A DNA stretch of 64,000 bases, taken from contig CAVSLM010000002.1 in the NCBI GenBank assembly GCA_963728895.1, positions 1-64,000 of the forward strand, in the 5' to 3' direction. Numbering within the stretch: the stretch's first letter is position 1; each line of letters begins with the position of its first letter. Both the position numbers and the translations under genes were made by a program. Shown piece by piece: positions 9,926-18,479 of the stretch. The notes under the pieces were generated by a model. It was not told where the DNA came from. It was given only the letters and a program-made list of their open reading frames with translations, and made no database searches. The DNA comes from CAVSLM01 sp963728895 (lineage in GTDB: Bacteria > Pseudomonadota > Gammaproteobacteria > JBBQDK01).

Positions 9926-10959
9926 GGCGCTGGCTGACGCTGCTGCCTATGTGCCTGTTGGCCGCCGCGCGCGTGCAGGCCGGCGACTGGTCCGGCCTCT
10001 GGCTCACGCCCGCGCAGCAGGGACAGCGGCTGCTCGACGCGGGCCGGGCCGACGAGGCCGCACGCGCGTTCAAGGACCCGCGCCGCCGCGCCTACGCGGA
10101 GCTGAAGGCGGGCCATTACCAGGACGCTGCCAAGCTCCTTGCGCCCTACAAGGACCCGACCTCCGAGTACAACCGGGGCAACGCACTCGCGCATGACGGA
10201 AAGCTCGAAGACGCCTTGTCCGCCTACCACGCGGGTCTCGAGGCCGCGCCCGACGATCGCGACCTGCGGCACAACCGCGATCTCGTCGCCCGTGCGCTCG
10301 AGCAGCAGAAGAAGAAGCAGCCCCCGTCGTCCTCGAGCGGCGGGACCAGGCCGAACAAGGCGGGCGGCGGAGCGAATAACGCACGGCAAGACTCGGGGGC
10401 GCGGAGCGCCAAGGCCGGCACCAAAGGCGGCAACCCCGGCAAGGGCACTGCCCGCTCCGGTACGAACCGGAAGCCGAACGGCGGCCATGCGAGCTCGTCC
10501 GGGACCGGCTCGCAACACGACACAAGCACTCGGAAGTCTGCCCAAACGCCTGCGTCCGGCAAGCAGACGGACTCTTCGGACCGCGCGGGAACCGCGGCCG
10601 CGCCGCAGCGTAGCGATGACGAGCAGCAAGCCAAGGGCGACGCGAAGGCGGCCGTCGCGGCGCTGAACCGGCAGGCCGCGAAGAAGCCCGCCGACGCGCG
10701 GGCGGCGGCCGAAGCAGCCGGAACGAAATCGGGCGCCCACCCAGGCGATCGAAACGCCGACCGGACGAAGACCGAGGGCGCTGATCTCGCCGCGCCCGAA
10801 AAACCGAAGGCGCCGAACCCTGCACAGAAACCCGAATCGGAGCAGGCCCTGGCGCTCGATCAGTGGCTGCGCCGCATACCGGACGACGCGGCCGGTCTGC
10901 TGCGCCGCAAGTTCCTGATCGAGCACGTGCTGAGGCAACAGCAGAGGTCTGCGCAATGA
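9922..10959 (+). CDS. batC: TPR protein, BatC-like
   Basis: 345 residues. A signal peptide (residues 1-20, ending ARVQA) is followed by a short TPR region (QQGQRLLDAGRADEAARAF and YNRGNALAHDGKLEDALSAY). A long low-complexity linker rich in Lys, Ser, Gly and Ala spans about residues 130-300, and a conserved C-terminus reads ALDQWLRRIPDDAAGLLRRK. The C-terminal motif is typical of BatC-type proteins. Likely periplasmic, tethered in the Bat complex. ATG overlaps the upstream stop. Confidence 0.86.
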   Translation: MRRWLTLLPMCLLAAARVQAGDWSGLWLTPAQQGQRLLDAGRADEAARAFKDPRRRAYAELKAGHYQDAAKLLAPYKDPTSEYNRGNALAHDGKLEDALSAYHAGLEAAPDDRDLRHNRDLVARALEQQKKKQPPSSSSGGTRPNKAGGGANNARQDSGARSAKAGTKGGNPGKGTARSGTNRKPNGGHASSSGTGSQHDTSTRKSAQTPASGKQTDSSDRAGTAAAPQRSDDEQQAKGDAKAAVAALNRQAAKKPADARAAAEAAGTKSGAHPGDRNADRTKTEGADLAAPEKPKAPNPAQKPESEQALALDQWLRRIPDDAAGLLRRKFLIEHVLRQQQRSAQ

Positions 10960-12821
10960 ACACACGCAGCCGCTGGCACAAGTCCCTTCTCACGGCCGCT
11001 CTTGCGGTGCCGCTCGCGCTACTCGGCGCGCGGGCGAGTGCGGCCGTCAGCGCGTCGCTCGACAGTCAGCGCATCGCGCCTGGCGATACCGTGCAACTCA
11101 CGCTCGAGCGCGACGGGCGGAGCAACGCCGGGCCGGATCTGACGCCGCTGCGCCGGGACTTCGACATCCTCGGCACGAGCCGCAGCTCGAGCATCCAAAT
11201 CATCAACGGCATAACGAGCGCGAATAACCAGGTCGTCGTGACGCTCGCGCCGAAGCACGACGGACGGATCATGGTGCCGCGCATCGAATGGAGCGGCGAA
11301 CGGACGGCCGCTCTGACCCTCGACGTCGCCGCAGGCGGCGGCGCTGCGGCGTCGTCCGGGGGCGCGGCCGCGGCCCCGGGCAAGGTCTTCCTCAAGACGC
11401 AGGTCGACCTCGAGCGCCCATACGTGCAGGCGGGCGTGCAGGTCACCGTCCGGCTCTACACGCGGGAGACGCTGTATCACGCCGATCTCGAGCTGCCCGA
11501 CGACAACGACGTCCTCGTGCAGCAGATCGGCTCCGACGAGCGCGGCACCGCCGACCGCAACGGGGTCTCCTACCAGGTCCTGACGCGCAGGTACCTCGTG
11601 TTCCCGCAGCACAGCGGCAGGTTGACGCTGCCGGGCCCCGTGCTCAGCGCCGAGGTCGCATCCCGGCAGCGCAACGATCCCTTCTTCGGCAACGACCCGT
11701 TCAACGGCTTCTTCGGCGGATCGCCGTTCGGTGCGCTTACGAGCACGCGTCCGATCCGGTTGCACGGCGACCCGATCACGCTCGACGTGCGCCCGCGCCC
11801 GGCCGACGCGACGAAGAACTACTGGCTGCCCGCCCGCAACGTCACAATCTCAAGCCAATGGAATCCCGACGGGATCGAGGCCCACGTCGGCGACCCGCTG
11901 ACGGTGGACCTGCACCTCGAGGCCGAGGGCCTCACGGCCGCACAACTGCCCGATCTTTCGAAGCTGCTCGCGGTGCCGGACGGCATCAAGGACTACCCGG
12001 ACCAGGCGAAGCTCAAGAACGCAGCACGCAGCGGCACGGTGGTGGGCACGCGCGATCAGAGCGTCGCCCTCATCGCCGACCGGCCCGGTCACTACAGGCT
12101 GCCCGCCTTGACGCTCGAATGGTGGGACACGAAGGCAGACGCCCCACGCGAAGCGATGCTGCCCGCCCGGCAGCTCACGGTCCTGCCGGCCCCGGGCCAG
12201 CCCACGAGCCCGGCACCGGCGGCGCCGCAAGGTGCCACACCGAATCAGCCTGCGCGCCCGACCGCGATGCAGGCCTCGCCGCCGGCGGCAACGCCATCGC
12301 CCGCGGCCCCCGCAACGCCTACGCCTGCATCGACACCGGCGAAGCCCGCGCCCGCGGCTGCCGCCCCGAACGGAGGCCTGCCGTGGCCCTGGATCAGCCT
12401 CGCGGCCGTCGGACTCTGGCTCGTCACGGTTGGTGTGTGGCTCTGGTCGCGGCGGCGCGGGCGTTCGGCGGCGGCGCCACCCGCAGAACCCGCCGCTTCG
12501 CGCGCGCCGCGGGCAAAAGCCGCGGAGGCGCGCACCGCGTTTCTGGCCGCCTGCCGAGCCAACGATGCGCGAACGGCTCGGCGCAGCCTGCTGGACTGGG
12601 GCGCGGCGATCTGGCCGGATTCGCCGCCGGCCGGTCTCAACGCGCTCGCGGAAAGGCTCGCCGACCCCTCGTGCCGCGTCCTGCTTCGCTCGCTCGACCG
12701 CGCCTGCTATGCAGGGGGCGCGTGGCAGGGCGAGGACTTCGCCGCGGCCCTCGGCGATCTGCCCGCTGGCGACGAAGGGCGTCGAGGCCACGGCGCAGAG
12801 CTCGAGCCGCTCTACCGGTAA
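10956..12821 (+). CDS. batD: BatD family protein
   Basis: 621 residues, uninterrupted; last gene of the operon. Signal peptide (about residues 1-27), then the BatD (oxygen-tolerance) beta-rich domain beginning SASLDSQRIAPGDTVQLTLE, with FDILGTSRSSSIQIING and VTVRLYTRETLYHADL. A Pro/Ala-rich linker (about residues 405-465), one transmembrane helix (WPWISLAAVGLWLVTVGVWL) and a cytoplasmic tail follow. Predicted topology places the large domain in the periplasm. Start overlaps the batC stop (ATGA). Confidence 0.9.
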   Translation: MNTRSRWHKSLLTAALAVPLALLGARASAAVSASLDSQRIAPGDTVQLTLERDGRSNAGPDLTPLRRDFDILGTSRSSSIQIINGITSANNQVVVTLAPKHDGRIMVPRIEWSGERTAALTLDVAAGGGAAASSGGAAAAPGKVFLKTQVDLERPYVQAGVQVTVRLYTRETLYHADLELPDDNDVLVQQIGSDERGTADRNGVSYQVLTRRYLVFPQHSGRLTLPGPVLSAEVASRQRNDPFFGNDPFNGFFGGSPFGALTSTRPIRLHGDPITLDVRPRPADATKNYWLPARNVTISSQWNPDGIEAHVGDPLTVDLHLEAEGLTAAQLPDLSKLLAVPDGIKDYPDQAKLKNAARSGTVVGTRDQSVALIADRPGHYRLPALTLEWWDTKADAPREAMLPARQLTVLPAPGQPTSPAPAAPQGATPNQPARPTAMQASPPAATPSPAAPATPTPASTPAKPAPAAAAPNGGLPWPWISLAAVGLWLVTVGVWLWSRRRGRSAAAPPAEPAASRAPRAKAAEARTAFLAACRANDARTARRSLLDWGAAIWPDSPPAGLNALAERLADPSCRVLLRSLDRACYAGGAWQGEDFAAALGDLPAGDEGRRGHGAELEPLYR

Positions 12822-12847
12822 CGCCCGCCCTCGCCCCGCTGCAAAGA

Positions 12848-13003
12848 TTAGTCAGCAAATCGCCTTTTCGTTGGCCGGCAGTCCCTCGTCATCTGCGTCG
12901 GCACCTGCGGTTGGCAGTCGCTCCGAGTCGCCAATTGCCTCTGCGTGGCGTCACGGCGCCCGCCGCAGGCCGGGCAGGTCTCGATGTCAATACCGGAGAC
13001 TCG
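12848..13003 (-). pseudogene. IS91-type transposase 3' remnant
   Basis: On the minus strand this reads GIDIETCPACGG, the zinc-binding C-terminal motif typical of IS91-family transposases, followed by about 40 degenerate residues. It joins at about 13009 to an inverted piece of serine recombinase sequence. Only the motif supports the family, so this is a tentative call for a junction fragment. Confidence 0.4.
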
Positions 13004-13009
13004 CCCCGA

Positions 13010-13043
13010 GCGCTGCGCTGATGTTTGACCGCCTCGCCGTCGC
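13010..13043 (-). repeat. Inverted copy of a recombinase segment (34 bp)
   Basis: Exact reverse complement of 20669-20702, which lies inside the second recombinase remnant. It sits six bases from a directly oriented recombinase piece, so the two halves of the same gene point in opposite directions here: an inversion scar. Confidence 0.85.
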
Positions 13044-13048
13044 ACGGT

Positions 13049-13180
13049 CGGGCGCACGTTGCACATTCGTTAACGTTGCACATTCGTTACTGGGGCAAGA
13101 GTGGCACGGCAACGCGCTACCTGTGTAGCGGCGACTCTGCCACCGGTGGCGCGTACTGCCTCGGCTTCGGTGGCGCGACG
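13049..13180 (+). repeat. Direct repeat, copy A
   Basis: Matches 20892-21006 over 115 bp with two mismatches plus a 17-bp tandem duplication present only here. The two copies flank the efflux locus and an SDR gene fragment, about 7.7 kb apart. Confidence 0.9.
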
Positions 13181-13410
13181 CTTGACCAGCATTTGAGTGA
13201 ACTCATCGTCGAGCTCATCTCACCGCACCGGCTCGAGGCGAGTATCGCTGCGCTCGCACGGCTGCACACTGACGGCAGCGATCGGCGCGGCGCGCTCGAG
13301 CGGCATGGTGGATCTCGACGACGCCGCTCAACAGCTCAGTCTGGTCATCCATTGGCACGGTGGGTGCCACACGAAATGCTCGTCGTTCGCGCGCATGAGC
13401 GGCGCCCCAA
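13049..13410 (+). pseudogene. Serine recombinase, internal fragment (copy A)
   Basis: Reads LHIRYWGKSGTATRYLCSG (zinc beta-ribbon of large serine recombinases), GGAYCLGFGGATLDQHLSEL and LISPHRLEASIAAL, then after a frameshift LSLVIHWHGGCHT. The N-terminal catalytic domain and the C-terminus are absent. A 17-bp direct duplication (units at about 13056-13072 and 13073-13089) lies at its left end. It ends close to the stop of the efflux gene on the opposite strand. Confidence 0.7.
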
Positions 13411-13432
13411 CCGTCTTAAGGTCGACCTCGAA

Positions 13433-13471
13433 GTCAGTCTCCCGTGCCGGGTCACGGAAAGGGAGACTGAC
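13433..13471 (-). terminator. Hairpin after the RND efflux gene
   Basis: Perfect 11-bp inverted repeat GTCAGTCTCCC / GGGAGACTGAC with a 17-nt loop, six bases past the efflux stop codon on the minus strand. No T tract follows, so it is a terminator candidate rather than a classical intrinsic terminator. Confidence 0.5.
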
Positions 13472-13476
13472 GTGGC

Positions 13477-16400
13477 CTAGGCCGTGACAGGTTCCGGCCG
13501 CATCGCAGGAACGGCCTTCCCGTCCCCCGCTACCGGCCTGATCTTGAACCAGATCGAGTACAAGGCCGGCAAGAACACCAGGGTCAGAACCGTCCCGGCG
13601 AAGGTGCCACCGATTAGGGTATAGGCCAGCGTTCCCCAGAAAACCGAGTGGGTGAGTGGTATGAACGCCAGCATAGCGGCGAGCGCGGTCAGGATGACTG
13701 GGCGGGCGCGCTGCACGGTGGCCTCGACCACGGCATCGAAGGGCGCCAATCCATCCGCTTCGTTGTTACGGATCTGACCGATCAGGATGAGCGTGTTGCG
13801 CATCAGGATGCCGGACAGCGCAATCAGACCGACCAGCGCGTTGATGCCGAAAGGCTGCTGGAACAACAGCAGCGTAGGCACGACCCCGATGAGGCCCAGC
13901 GGCGCGGTGGCGAACACCATCGTCATCGCAGAGATCGAGCGCACCTGGAAGATGATCGTGATCAGCGTGAGGGCGATCATGATGGGGAAGATCGGCGCCA
14001 TGGCGCGATTCGCCTTGCCGGATTCCTCGATGGAGCCACCCATTTCGATCCGGTAGCCGGCCGGCAACTTGGCAATGACGGGCTGAAGATCCTTCCATAC
14101 CGCGGTGGACACGTCCGGCGGCTGCAAGCCCTCGGCGATGTCGCCGCGCACGGTGATCGTCGGTGTGCGATCGCGGCGGCGCAGGATCGGATCTTCCATG
14201 CGGACGTCCACTTTTCCGATCTGGGACAGCGGAATCCGCTGGCCGGCCGCTCCGGCCAAGGTGAAATCGGCGATCCGGCTCGGATCGAGCCGCGTGCTTC
14301 CGGCCGATCGGGCCGTCACCTGCACCGAACGGATATCTTCGCGCACATCGGTGATCGGGATGCCGCTCAGCAGGAACTGCAGCTGCTGGGCGACGTCGGT
14401 GGACGTCAAGCCGATGCTCTGCAGGCGATCCTGATCGAGCGAAAAATGCAGCGTGGGCACGCGCTCACCCCAGTCGGTGTTGACCGTTCTCATCTGCGCA
14501 GAGGCCTGCATCACGCTACGCACCTCTCCCGCGATGTCGCGCAGCTTATCGGGGTCGGGCCCCATTACGCGGAAGGCGACGGGGTAAGGCGAGTAGGGTC
14601 CGAACACCAGCTGGGCAACCCGTACGCGGGCGGCCGGTGCCAGACCGTCGGCCACGGCCTGGCGCAGCTTGTGCTTAAGTGCCTCGCGCTCCTCGGCGCC
14701 TCCCGTCAATACGACGATCTTCGCGAACGAGGGGTCGGGCAGCTCCGGCGCCATGGCGAGGTAGAAGCGCGGCGCCCCCTGTCCGACGTACGCGGTCACG
14801 ATCTTGGCTTCCGGCTGCTTGGCCAGCCAGGCCTCGACCTTTTTGGAGACGGCACTGGTCTGCTCGATGGACGTGCCATAGGGCATCTGCACTTCGACCA
14901 GCACCTCGGGCCGATCGGAGGTGGGGAAGAACTGCTTGTTCACGACACTCATGCCCATCACTGCGATCACGAAGGCACCGATCACACTCACGGCGACCAG
15001 CCATTTGCGCCGAATCACCGATCCGAGCAGGCCACGGAAGCGCTCGTAGCGCGGCGTCGCGTAGATCGCCTCGTGGCCGCCCGCGCGCGCTTCGAAGTTC
15101 GGCAGCAGCTTGACCCCCAGGTAGGGCGTAAACACGACGGCAACGATCCAGGAGACGATCAAGGCGATGCCGACGATCCAGAACAGATTGCCGGCGTACT
15201 CACCCGCGGTCGACTTGGCGAAGCCGTTGGGCATGAAGCCGATCGCGGTCACCAGGGTCCCGGCGAGCATGGGCGCGGCGGTGTGGCTCCACGCATAGGA
15301 CGCCGCCTGTATCCGCTCGTAGCCTTCCTCCATCTTCACGACCATCATCTCGATGGCGATGATCGCATCATCGACCAGCAGCCCCAGGGCCAGGATCAGG
15401 GAGCCGAGCGTGATCCGGTCGAAGTTCTTGCCGGTGGCAGCCATGACGACGAACACTGCCGCCAGCGTCAGGGGCACCGCCGCCGCGACGACGATACCGA
15501 CCCGCCATCCCATGCTGAGGAAACTCACCAGCATCACCACGCCGAGGGCGGCGAAGAACTTGACCATGAACTCGTCGACGGCTGAGTGGATATTGACCGC
15601 CTGGTCCGTGACCTTGGACAGGCTCATGCCGAGCGGCATTTGGGCGTTGATCGCCGCCGCTTCTGCCTCCAGCGCCTTGCCCAGATCGAGGCCGTTCCAG
15701 CCCTCGCGCATGACCACGCCGAGAATCAGGGCCGGCTCACCGTTGTTGCGGATCAGGAAGGTCGCCGGATCTTCGTAGCCCCGCTTCACGTCGGCAATGT
15801 CGCCGAGTTTCAGCGTACGGCCCTGCGCGACGACGGGCGTATTGCGGATCGCCTCCAGGTTGTCGATGGCGCCGTCCAGCCGGATGAAGACTTGCGGGCC
15901 CTTGGCGTCGACCGAGCCTGCAGGCGTCATGGCGTTGCGGCCATTGAGCGCGGCGAAGAGGTCGCGCGGGGACAAGCCCAGGGTCGCGAGGCGGTCCTGG
16001 GAGAACTCGACGAAGATCCTTTCGGGCTGCTCGCCGATGATGTTCACCTTCTTGACGCCCGGCACGTGAAGCAGCCGTTGGCGCAAGGTCTCCGCATCGC
16101 GGACGAGATGTCGTTGAGGCTCGCCTTTCGCCTTCAAGGCATACAGCGCAAAGGTCACGTCGGCGTATTCGTCATTCACCATCGGGCCGATGACGCCACG
16201 AGGCAAGTTGCGGGCCTCGTCGCCGAGCTTCTTGCGCGCCTGATAGAACTGATCGGGGACCTGGGCAGGCGGGGCGCTGTCTTGCAGGTAGACCGTGGTG
16301 AAGGCCAGGCCCGGGCGCGTAAAGGTCTCCGTCCGGTCATACCAGCGCAGCTCCTGCATCCGCTTCTCCAGGGGTTCGGCGACCAGTTCCTCCATTTCCT

Positions 16401-17685
16401 TGGCCGTGGCCCCCGGCCAGGCCGTAACGACGGTCATTTGCTTGACCGTGAAAGGCGGGTCCTCCGCCCGGCCCAACGTCAGGAAGGCCACGACGCCGGC
16501 GATGAAAATCATCACGAGCAGGAATAGGGTGACCGAGCGCTCGCGTACCGCGAGGGCGGAGAGGTTGAGAGCGCTCATTGGGCGACCCGCCACGCTTTGC
16601 GCGGCTTCGTCTTCCGCCAGGCGCACGTGCTCGCCTTCGCGCAGCAGTTGCACGCCGAGCGCAACGACGCGATCCCCCGCCGCGAGGCCGCCGACGACCG
16701 AAGCTGCATCTTCACTGACGCCAGCGATCTGCACGGCGCGCCAGGTGACCTGGGGCGATTCCCCTTCGACCAGCCATACGCCGGGCCCCTTGCCCGGATC
16801 GAAGATCGCGCCGATCGGCACCTGCAGCGTCCGGGCGGATCGGCCGTTCGGAATCTCGATGGAGACGGTCGAGCCCAGCGGCGCGTCCGCCAGGCGGCCC
16901 TCCAGTACGTAGCGCGCCTCGAAGGTGCGTGTCTGAGGGTTGGCGGCATCGGACAACTGGCGCAGTTTCGCGGCGGCCGTCTGCCCGCTGCCATACAAGG
17001 TCGCGCGCCCCGCGGAGCCGATTGCCGGACGCAGGGTTTCGGGGAGCGCAATGACCGCTTCGCGGCGCCCGGCATGCGCCACACGGACGACAACCTGGCC
17101 GGCTCCGACGACCTGGCCCGGCTCGGCCATGGTGTCCACCACCACGCCATCCGAATCGGCGAGCAGGACAGCGTAGCCCGTTTCGTTGTGGGCAACGTCG
17201 GCCTGGGCCTTGGCCGCATTGAGCTCCGCTCGCGCCGAATCGGCGGCCGCCTTGACCTTGTCGTAGGCGGAGGCCGACACCGCGCCTGCAGAGACGAGGT
17301 CGCGATAGCGCGCCTCGTCCTCCGCGGTCTGGCGCGCGCGCGCCGTGGCGGCGGCAACGGCCTCGTCGTGGGCGCGCGTGGCGAGCCTCAAGTCGGTGGG
17401 ATCGATGCGCATCAGCGGCTGGCCGCGCTTGACGGTCTGCCCGGTGTCGACCAGGCGCGCCAGGACCTTGCCGGGAACGCGGAAGCCCAGGTCGCTCTGC
17501 ACCCGCGCCGCGACGACGCCGGTGAACGAACGCTCGGCCTGGACGGCGGTCGCTACCGGCGCGACCCGCACGAGGGGAATCTCGGTCCGCGGATCAATCG
17601 AAGAAGTGGCGTCGCTGCACGCCGCCAGGGCAAAGGGCAGCAGACCGATGACGGCGAGGAAGGAAATATTGCGGCGCTGAAACAT
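13477..17685 (-). CDS. RND efflux: periplasmic adaptor fused in frame to RND pump
   Basis: One 1402-residue reading frame. Residues 1-369 are a membrane fusion protein (HlyD/AcrA type): lipoprotein-like N-terminus LLPFALAACSD, lipoyl half GFRVPGKVLARLVDTGQTVK, and beta-barrel and hairpin regions. From residue 370 (ATG at 16578) there is a complete RND transporter of about 1033 residues with RSVTLFLLVMIFIAGVVAFL, GATAKEMEELVAEPLEKRM, the TM4 motif LALGLLVDDAIIAIE and a normal C-terminus. These are usually two genes. In a neighbouring frame the adaptor would end CAA TGA exactly over the pump's ATG, the normal coupled arrangement, so one indel could have created the fusion. Substrate unknown; TetR-controlled drug or solvent export is likely. 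Confidence 0.88.
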   Translation of the reverse strand: MFQRRNISFLAVIGLLPFALAACSDATSSIDPRTEIPLVRVAPVATAVQAERSFTGVVAARVQSDLGFRVPGKVLARLVDTGQTVKRGQPLMRIDPTDLRLATRAHDEAVAAATARARQTAEDEARYRDLVSAGAVSASAYDKVKAAADSARAELNAAKAQADVAHNETGYAVLLADSDGVVVDTMAEPGQVVGAGQVVVRVAHAGRREAVIALPETLRPAIGSAGRATLYGSGQTAAAKLRQLSDAANPQTRTFEARYVLEGRLADAPLGSTVSIEIPNGRSARTLQVPIGAIFDPGKGPGVWLVEGESPQVTWRAVQIAGVSEDAASVVGGLAAGDRVVALGVQLLREGEHVRLAEDEAAQSVAGRPMSALNLSALAVRERSVTLFLLVMIFIAGVVAFLTLGRAEDPPFTVKQMTVVTAWPGATAKEMEELVAEPLEKRMQELRWYDRTETFTRPGLAFTTVYLQDSAPPAQVPDQFYQARKKLGDEARNLPRGVIGPMVNDEYADVTFALYALKAKGEPQRHLVRDAETLRQRLLHVPGVKKVNIIGEQPERIFVEFSQDRLATLGLSPRDLFAALNGRNAMTPAGSVDAKGPQVFIRLDGAIDNLEAIRNTPVVAQGRTLKLGDIADVKRGYEDPATFLIRNNGEPALILGVVMREGWNGLDLGKALEAEAAAINAQMPLGMSLSKVTDQAVNIHSAVDEFMVKFFAALGVVMLVSFLSMGWRVGIVVAAAVPLTLAAVFVVMAATGKNFDRITLGSLILALGLLVDDAIIAIEMMVVKMEEGYERIQAASYAWSHTAAPMLAGTLVTAIGFMPNGFAKSTAGEYAGNLFWIVGIALIVSWIVAVVFTPYLGVKLLPNFEARAGGHEAIYATPRYERFRGLLGSVIRRKWLVAVSVIGAFVIAVMGMSVVNKQFFPTSDRPEVLVEVQMPYGTSIEQTSAVSKKVEAWLAKQPEAKIVTAYVGQGAPRFYLAMAPELPDPSFAKIVVLTGGAEEREALKHKLRQAVADGLAPAARVRVAQLVFGPYSPYPVAFRVMGPDPDKLRDIAGEVRSVMQASAQMRTVNTDWGERVPTLHFSLDQDRLQSIGLTSTDVAQQLQFLLSGIPITDVREDIRSVQVTARSAGSTRLDPSRIADFTLAGAAGQRIPLSQIGKVDVRMEDPILRRRDRTPTITVRGDIAEGLQPPDVSTAVWKDLQPVIAKLPAGYRIEMGGSIEESGKANRAMAPIFPIMIALTLITIIFQVRSISAMTMVFATAPLGLIGVVPTLLLFQQPFGINALVGLIALSGILMRNTLILIGQIRNNEADGLAPFDAVVEATVQRARPVILTALAAMLAFIPLTHSVFWGTLAYTLIGGTFAGTVLTLVFLPALYSIWFKIRPVAGDGKAVPAMRPEPVTA

Positions 17686-17725
17686 GGCGACCTCCGGTAA
17701 CGCGAAGGCCTCTATCCTCTATCTA

Positions 17726-17749
17726 GTGACCAATACTGTCAATAGTCAC
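17726..17749. promoter_or_regulatory. TetR operator candidate upstream of the efflux genes
   Basis: 24-bp imperfect palindrome with outer arms GTGAC and GTCAC, between the tetR stop and the efflux start. It agrees at 17 of 24 positions with the site at 18426-18449, on the other side of tetR. A shared site of this kind is what a local TetR repressor would bind. Confidence 0.55.
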
Positions 17750-17769
17750 GCACGCGATTGTTGAACCAG

Positions 17770-18387
17770 CTATGGGGCCAGGCTGCGCAGCACCAGGTTG
17801 GAAAGCTGTACCGGCGCGTCCTCGGCAACATCGAGGTTGTACTGGAGCAGGAGCGGATTCACATAGGGCTGCATGACGAGATCGATCACATGCACCGTCT
17901 CGTCAAGCGGGGTCTTGCGCTCGAACTCGCCGCTCTCCCGCCCTTCGCGGACCACCTCCGTCAGGATCTGCCGGATGCGCTCACAGTAGGCGCGGGCGGA
18001 CGGCCACCCCTCACCGGCGGAATACGCGGCGATGTCGTACAGCTTGCGATCGTTGAAGAACAGACTCACGCCGGTCGACACCAAGGTCTTGAACATTCTG
18101 CGGAATTTTTCCGTCGGCGTGGCTGCGCCGGCTACCGCCTCTTCGACCGCCGCGACGATGGCGCTCAAGGTCCTGGCGCAGATGGCCTCGCCGATCGCCT
18201 GCTTGGAGTCGAAAAACTTGTAGATATAAGCCTTGGAAAAACCGATCGCCTTGGCCAGGTCGGAGACCGTGGTCTTCTCGTAGCCGTAGTGGCTGAAGTG
18301 CTCTCCGGCTGCCTCGACGATCTGCTCTCGAACGCTGTGGTCGGCAGGGCCACGCGCCTGCGGGGTGGAAGATTCAATTTCACTCAT
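17770..18387 (-). CDS. TetR/AcrR family transcriptional regulator
   Basis: 205 residues. The N-terminal helix-turn-helix is typical: REQIVEAAGEHFSHYGYEKT, then TVSDLAKAIGFSKAYIYKFF and DSKQAIGEAI. The C-terminal ligand domain is divergent, as usual. It is encoded between, and probably represses, the co-oriented adaptor-pump gene and the divergent outer-membrane gene. Palindromic sites flank it on both sides, which suggests autoregulation. Confidence 0.9.
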   Translation of the reverse strand: MSEIESSTPQARGPADHSVREQIVEAAGEHFSHYGYEKTTVSDLAKAIGFSKAYIYKFFDSKQAIGEAICARTLSAIVAAVEEAVAGAATPTEKFRRMFKTLVSTGVSLFFNDRKLYDIAAYSAGEGWPSARAYCERIRQILTEVVREGRESGEFERKTPLDETVHVIDLVMQPYVNPLLLQYNLDVAEDAPVQLSNLVLRSLAP

Positions 18388-18425
18388 GGGAAAACAATAC
18401 CTCGTATTCTACAGCTTGACAACTA

Positions 18426-18449
18426 ATGACTATTATTGCTACTAGTCAC
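18426..18449. promoter_or_regulatory. TetR operator candidate between tetR and the outer-membrane gene
   Basis: 24-bp site with inner arms TGACTA and TAGTCA separated by 10 bp, centred between the divergent tetR and efflux lipoprotein genes. It matches the 17726-17749 site at 17 of 24 positions. Confidence 0.55.
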
Positions 18450-18479
18450 TACTACAGGTCAGCTGCCCGAAGGACTCTC

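Noticed and set aside
13648..15585. Long plus-strand open frame of about 645 codons
   Set aside because: It is the exact antisense of the RND pump gene, with no recognisable motif and Gln/His/Arg-rich composition typical of a shadow frame in GC-rich DNA.
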